Source: Grammothele lineata (Eukaryota; Basidiomycota; Agaricomycetes; Polyporales; Polyporaceae). From it: 64,000 nt of DNA. The DNA is taken from assembly GCA_002150815.3 (NCBI GenBank), contig NDFF03000394.1, positions 1-64,000 on the forward strand, read 5' to 3'. Positions within the stretch are counted from its first letter, which is position 1. Each line of letters begins with the position of its first letter. The translations under genes and the position numbers were made by a program. Positions 60,397 to 64,000 of this stretch are shown piece after piece. Below the pieces are notes generated by a model. It did no database searches. It worked only from the letters and a program-made list of their open reading frames with translations, and was not told the origin of the DNA.

Positions 60397-62834
60397 ATGG
60401 TGCGGCTTTCGCGCGCATTTTTCCTATCGTTTTTGGGGGCCTTCATCCTTCCGTTCTCGGACACACTGCTTGTTCGTGGGATGACGATGCAGATCGTGGG
60501 GAGGAGGAATGGCACGCCCAACGCAACAGGAGCACTGACGAAGAGGGGCGCGATGAGAGTTCAAGTTGGAGATTTAGTGTATTACACAAATCTGACTTTC
60601 TCTGGGAAGACGTTTGAAGTGATATTGTACGATAGTAGGCAAGTCACGAATCTTTCCAAATCCTGTCTCTTCGCTAACGGACGACAATATATTCAGTCTC
60701 GATTTATGGGTGGTGGATGACGTACCCAATGCTCATTTAGTGGGAACCACAGCCACGTCGGGAACCATATCTGGTACGCCAAAAGGTTACATCGCCGGCA
60801 GGCAACTCTAAGTAGCGAATATCATGATACAGGTGGTAACAATATGGCCGCTTCGAGTGACCAGGCATACAGTAAGCTCATCGACTCCTAAACCACCCGT
60901 TCTCGCGATAACAATGGCTTTAGTTCAGCAGCAGACCGGTTCCGACCCTCTTGACGGCTTTAAAGTGCTCGGTCTCGATCTCGGACAAACTTCCGCGACG
61001 CTTGAAGCCCTCAGTCATTGGGACGGAGGGACTCAAGTCAAAAAGCTGCTTTCCACAGGCCCTCCTTCGAATCCCACGATCTCTATCTTCCTCGAAAGAC
61101 CAACAAACTCAAGCAATGACGTTACTGGCACGCTCACTTTGGGCGAAGTCATCACTGGTCAAGAGGATATTAAAACCATGCCTCGACTAGCATTAAACGA
61201 AAACACGGGAGATGAGCATTGGATCGTCCTGTTGGATGAAGGTGGCATTGCAGGTTCGGATGGGGCGTCTTTGAACGGTACCCAAGACACTCAACTGAGA
61301 GTTGCTTTCAACGCGGCTCTCACAATATCACAAGTGCCGAAGTAAATTCTCTCGTACTTCCTGTGAAATTCGCCATTGACGCCTTCTTTTCAGGGCTGTC
61401 GCGGACGCCATTTACGCCGATGTACCGCAAGCGCAATTCACCACAATCCCTGCTGTCTCTGCACCGGTATGGACGTTGCCGTGCGACAGTGAACTCAACG
61501 TGACGTTCGTATTCTCCGGCACGCCGTATCCGATGCATCCACTAGACATCGTCTTGGACGACGTCCTCGGGCCTATAGACAAGAGTGGCAAGCAAATGTG
61601 CGTAGGATCTTTCCAACCCGGGACGTCTTCAGATTCTTTCGACATCGTCCTCGGGATGGCGTTCTGTAAGCTGTCGTCACTCTGGCGTGATACGTTTAAT
61701 TGAATACGCTTGTTCACAGTACGTAGCGTCTGTGTACTCGTCAACTACGGGAACACTGCTGCCGGCGCACAAGCAGACGCTACAATTGCGTCCATACAAC
61801 TCCTCTCGACGCTGGACATCGCTCAGGCGCATTCCGAGTTCGTCCAGCAGCGGCAGCAGTCTGCACCAGGCAAGCAGCTCGTATCGAGGGATACACAAGA
61901 GGCCAACGCCGACAACATGCCCCGCGAGCTGCCCTGGATTATCTCAGGCGCCGTCGTCGGTGGGCTCTTGCTTGGCTTCGGCGTCGCCGCGCTCGTCATC
62001 TTTGTGCGCGGGCGCCGGTACCGCAGCCTCGAAGCTCCAACGCCCGAAGGGTTCCACGAGGAACCAAAGCAGCCCACACCTGTGCCGAAGAAATTCCTTA
62101 TCCTCGACACAGCAGCATTCCGGGCTTGCAGTGCCCCACAGCAGGAGGGCTCGTCCGGTCTGGGGTCGCCGTACCTTCTCCAATACCGGGAGGCGTTGAC
62201 ACGCCGCAAACCCACGGCAGCCGACTTACCAAACGGGTTTCGGACGGGTTCAGCCGCCGATCCGACGTCCCCTGCTCTCGCGGTTAGGCCCGACGTATCC
62301 ACTCTTGCGATAGAAACTGGAGCCTCGGGAGAACGACCTCTTCCGTCTTCTCCTGCCTCGTCCACGACTACATCTTCTGCCGGGCCGGCCTCGCGAATCA
62401 CTCCGTCGTCGAAAGCCAGCCGCACTTTGAACATCGCGCCCGAGAGGTCGCTACCTATACTAGACGCAGACGACATCGAGCTTGCGACCCCAACTTCAGA
62501 CGCCCCGCTCCCAAGTCCCTACATGCTCGACATGCACGATATAATGCGTCGCGACGATGCGTATTCCGAGACCGCCGAGGCCGCACGTGCGGACACGCCG
62601 AATCCATATGACCGCCTCCCGCCGATACGGCCACTGCGGGAGCTGGGGCGTGGAGACCTCGCGGTGTCGGGTCCGTTGGACATAGTGAGGATATCGCTGG
62701 GCTCGAGCCTGTACGTGCCGCGAGCCTCGCAGATATCTGCGTCGTCGCTAGGGGACGCAGCGCGGCCCTCAAGGAGCTCTTCGAGTTCGTCATGGACTGT
62801 GGGGAGGGATTCTCCAAGGGACGCGAGGTCGTAG
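60397..62834 (+). CDS. Membrane-anchored aspartic-protease homologue lacking catalytic Asp residues
   Basis: Six exons (60397-60638, 60697-60773, 60833-60871, 60924-61341, 61394-61665, 61720-62834) give 720 residues. It starts with a signal peptide (MVRLSRAFFLSFLGAFILP). The pepsin-like (A1) fold is shown by YYTNLTFSGKTFEVIL, DLWVVDDVPNA, ISQVPKAVADAIYADVPQAQ, VWTLPCDSELNVTFVF and PMHPLDIVLDD. Where active enzymes have DTGS after VLL, this protein has Y78-D79-S80-S81. Where they have the second DTG before QVP, it has N249-A250-A251. Both catalytic aspartates are thus replaced. One membrane span follows (about 422-445), then a cytosolic, Ser/Pro-rich disordered tail of about 275 residues. The first intron is GC-AG (AG|GCAAGT at 60639). 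It probably acts as a binding or receptor-like pseudoprotease at the cell surface; this is inference. Confidence 0.85.
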
Positions 62835-63841
62835 AGGACGCTAGGAAGGGTGTATGTGTAGACGTCCTTTGTTACCTCCCTACTTACCACCCACCCGGGG
62901 CGGTCTGCTGTGTTCCGGAGATGCTTGCACGTTCTCACCGTACGTTGTATATAGTAGTAAAGCAGTATGTATGATTACCTATTCTTGTGCAAGTCGTGTT
63001 TAGAGCGGACTTACTTAATTCGCGTACAACCTGTGCTGGCGGCTGATGCCATGTCCTTGAGGAGCACGAGTCTGCGTGCCAAGATCCCGCTCAAAGAAGT
63101 CGCAAAGAACTTGACCTTCCTCATAGAGCCCACCCTGCCACGGTTGAGCCGTGAGATACTAGTACATCGGTGTACCGTTGTAGGATGAGCGCATGTACGG
63201 ACACACCTAGCTATAGGAGCTGTACATTTCTGTACAGCGTCGAAGGACGTTCATCAAAGGAAGGCGCAGTAAGTACCATACGATCAGACATATTATCGAC
63301 CATTGTAAAAGGGGATCGGCACTGGTGTAGACAGTTGACACTTCGGGTGACGGGTGGCAGGGCGAGGCCTGCTTGGCAACCGAAGGCGTTGTCTTGCCGC
63401 GCCGGTTCGATGGCCCGGCGCGGGACCGCTGAACGTGTTGTATGTATTCGCTAAGCGGCATAGGTTTGTGAGCGCTCGTGTTACGAGCTCTCCACTTGAG
63501 AGCTAAAGGTGAACATGCGCAGCGGGCTCCTCCTCAAAAGAGTCGGTATGGTGCTGGAGGCGGTCCGAACACGGAGAGTGCTAGTTACATAGCCAGGCCA
63601 CTCGGCCGAACAGGAAATGGAGCAAGGCACCGACGGGCGAGCGCCGATACCATCGAGCCGCCCCTTGCGCTTAGCGTACAGCGCTCACAGCCACGCCTTC
63701 GACCAAACGTACATATGCCACTCCACCCGTCGTCATGCGCTCGCGCTCTCCTTCTCGCCCCGCCTTAATTATTCTTCTTCCCCACCTCGCCCCGGCCCCC
63801 TCTTGATTCTTGCTACGACGGTTGCTGCATAGCACGCACGC
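62835..63841. other. Intergenic between the two protease-like genes
   Basis: 1.0 kb. No gene recognised. The last about 100 bp before the ATG at 63842 is CT-rich and serves as promoter/leader of the next gene. Confidence 0.4.
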
Positions 63842-64000
63842 ATGAAACTCTTCGCCGCGCCGGCCTTCGTCTTCTACCTCGCATGTCTCCTCGATGATCT
63901 CCCCGTCGCCCGCGCCGCACGCTTCCCCGTCCGGGGGCGCATGGGTGGCTTCGCGGGGCACGGGGATGGGCTAGTGCGGAGGGCGAGTATTTCTGGGGCG
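63842..64000 (+). CDS. 5' end of a secreted protein, probable aspartic-protease paralogue (partial)
   Basis: The frame starts MKLFAAPAFVFYLACLLDDL with a signal peptide and runs off the window at the right edge after 53 codons. The next residues, ARFPVRGRMGGFAGHGD and LVRRASISGA, resemble the short propeptide of basidiomycete A1 aspartic proteases. They also match the pattern V-x-GRR-x-G...LxKR at the same position in the neighbouring pseudoprotease. This suggests a tandem paralogue whose protease domain lies beyond the edge. The catalytic residues are not in view, so activity cannot be judged. Confidence 0.55.
   Translation, partial: MKLFAAPAFVFYLACLLDDLPVARAARFPVRGRMGGFAGHGDGLVRRASISGA

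Noticed and set aside
63385..63425. GC-rich hairpin with TTCGATGG loop resembling a tRNA T-arm
   Set aside because: A simple inverted repeat; loop size and flanks do not allow a cloverleaf.

Overview
The window looks like a stretch of basidiomycete (Agaricomycete-type) nuclear genome. Nearly every recognisable gene is cut by introns of about 50-65 nt with GT(R)NGT donors, CTRAC-like branch sites and YAG acceptors. GC is high in exons, genes lie on both strands without operons, and the protein set is typical of a filamentous basidiomycete (PEX5, Scp160/vigilin, SR140, fused Met3, basidiomycete-style aspartic-protease-like proteins). No tRNA, rRNA, CRISPR, intact transposon or virus-like element was recognised. 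All introns were placed by eye, from conserved protein sequence, reading phase and splice consensus.

Layout, left to right. 1-218: 3' end of a gene with an acidic, NLS-like C-terminus. 2.5-4.0 kb: divergent pair, a PRA1-family Rab acceptor (-) and a tiny CDC26-like APC/C subunit (+). 4.4-7.3 kb: tandem F-box/LRR-like paralogues, the first decayed, the second intact. 7.7-10.9 kb: PEX5, the PTS1 receptor. 12.1-13.7 kb: a xylose-reductase-type aldo/keto reductase. 13.7-19.9 kb: a 6 kb stretch with no supportable gene. 19.9-21.3 kb: a C2H2 zinc-finger regulator (-). 23.5-26.6 kb: a membrane-anchored HSL-type alpha/beta hydrolase (-), divergent from an allantoicase-ureidoglycolate lyase fusion (27.2-29.7 kb). 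31.4-32.9 kb: MRI1 of methionine salvage. 33.6-34.9 kb: a secreted SLT/GH23-like transglycosylase. 35.4-38.3 kb: the TPR-containing Ser/Thr phosphatase PP5/Ppt1. 40.8-41.7 kb: a broken DUF4139 remnant. 42.0-44.9 kb: SR140/U2SURP splicing factor, convergent with vigilin/Scp160 (45.1-49.5 kb, -). 49.8-51.8 kb: ERO1 (-). 52.8-55.0 kb: a single-pass membrane glycoprotein (-). 56.9-58.8 kb: ATP sulfurylase Met3. 60.4-62.8 kb: a membrane-anchored aspartic-protease homologue that has lost both catalytic aspartates. 63.8 kb to the end: the start of what is probably a paralogue.

The genes are a mix of housekeeping functions rather than one pathway. Recurrent themes are sulfur metabolism (Met3, Mri1), purine-nitrogen recovery (allantoicase fusion) and secretion/ER functions (PRA1, ERO1, the SLT enzyme, two membrane glycoproteins). 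The most unusual signals are: two micro-exons (5 nt in the PP5 gene, 7 nt in the zinc-finger gene), each required to restore a conserved protein motif; two GC-AG introns; a receptor-like pseudoprotease; the allantoicase-ureidoglycolate lyase fusion; and an aldo/keto reductase whose NADPH 2'-phosphate contacts are replaced.
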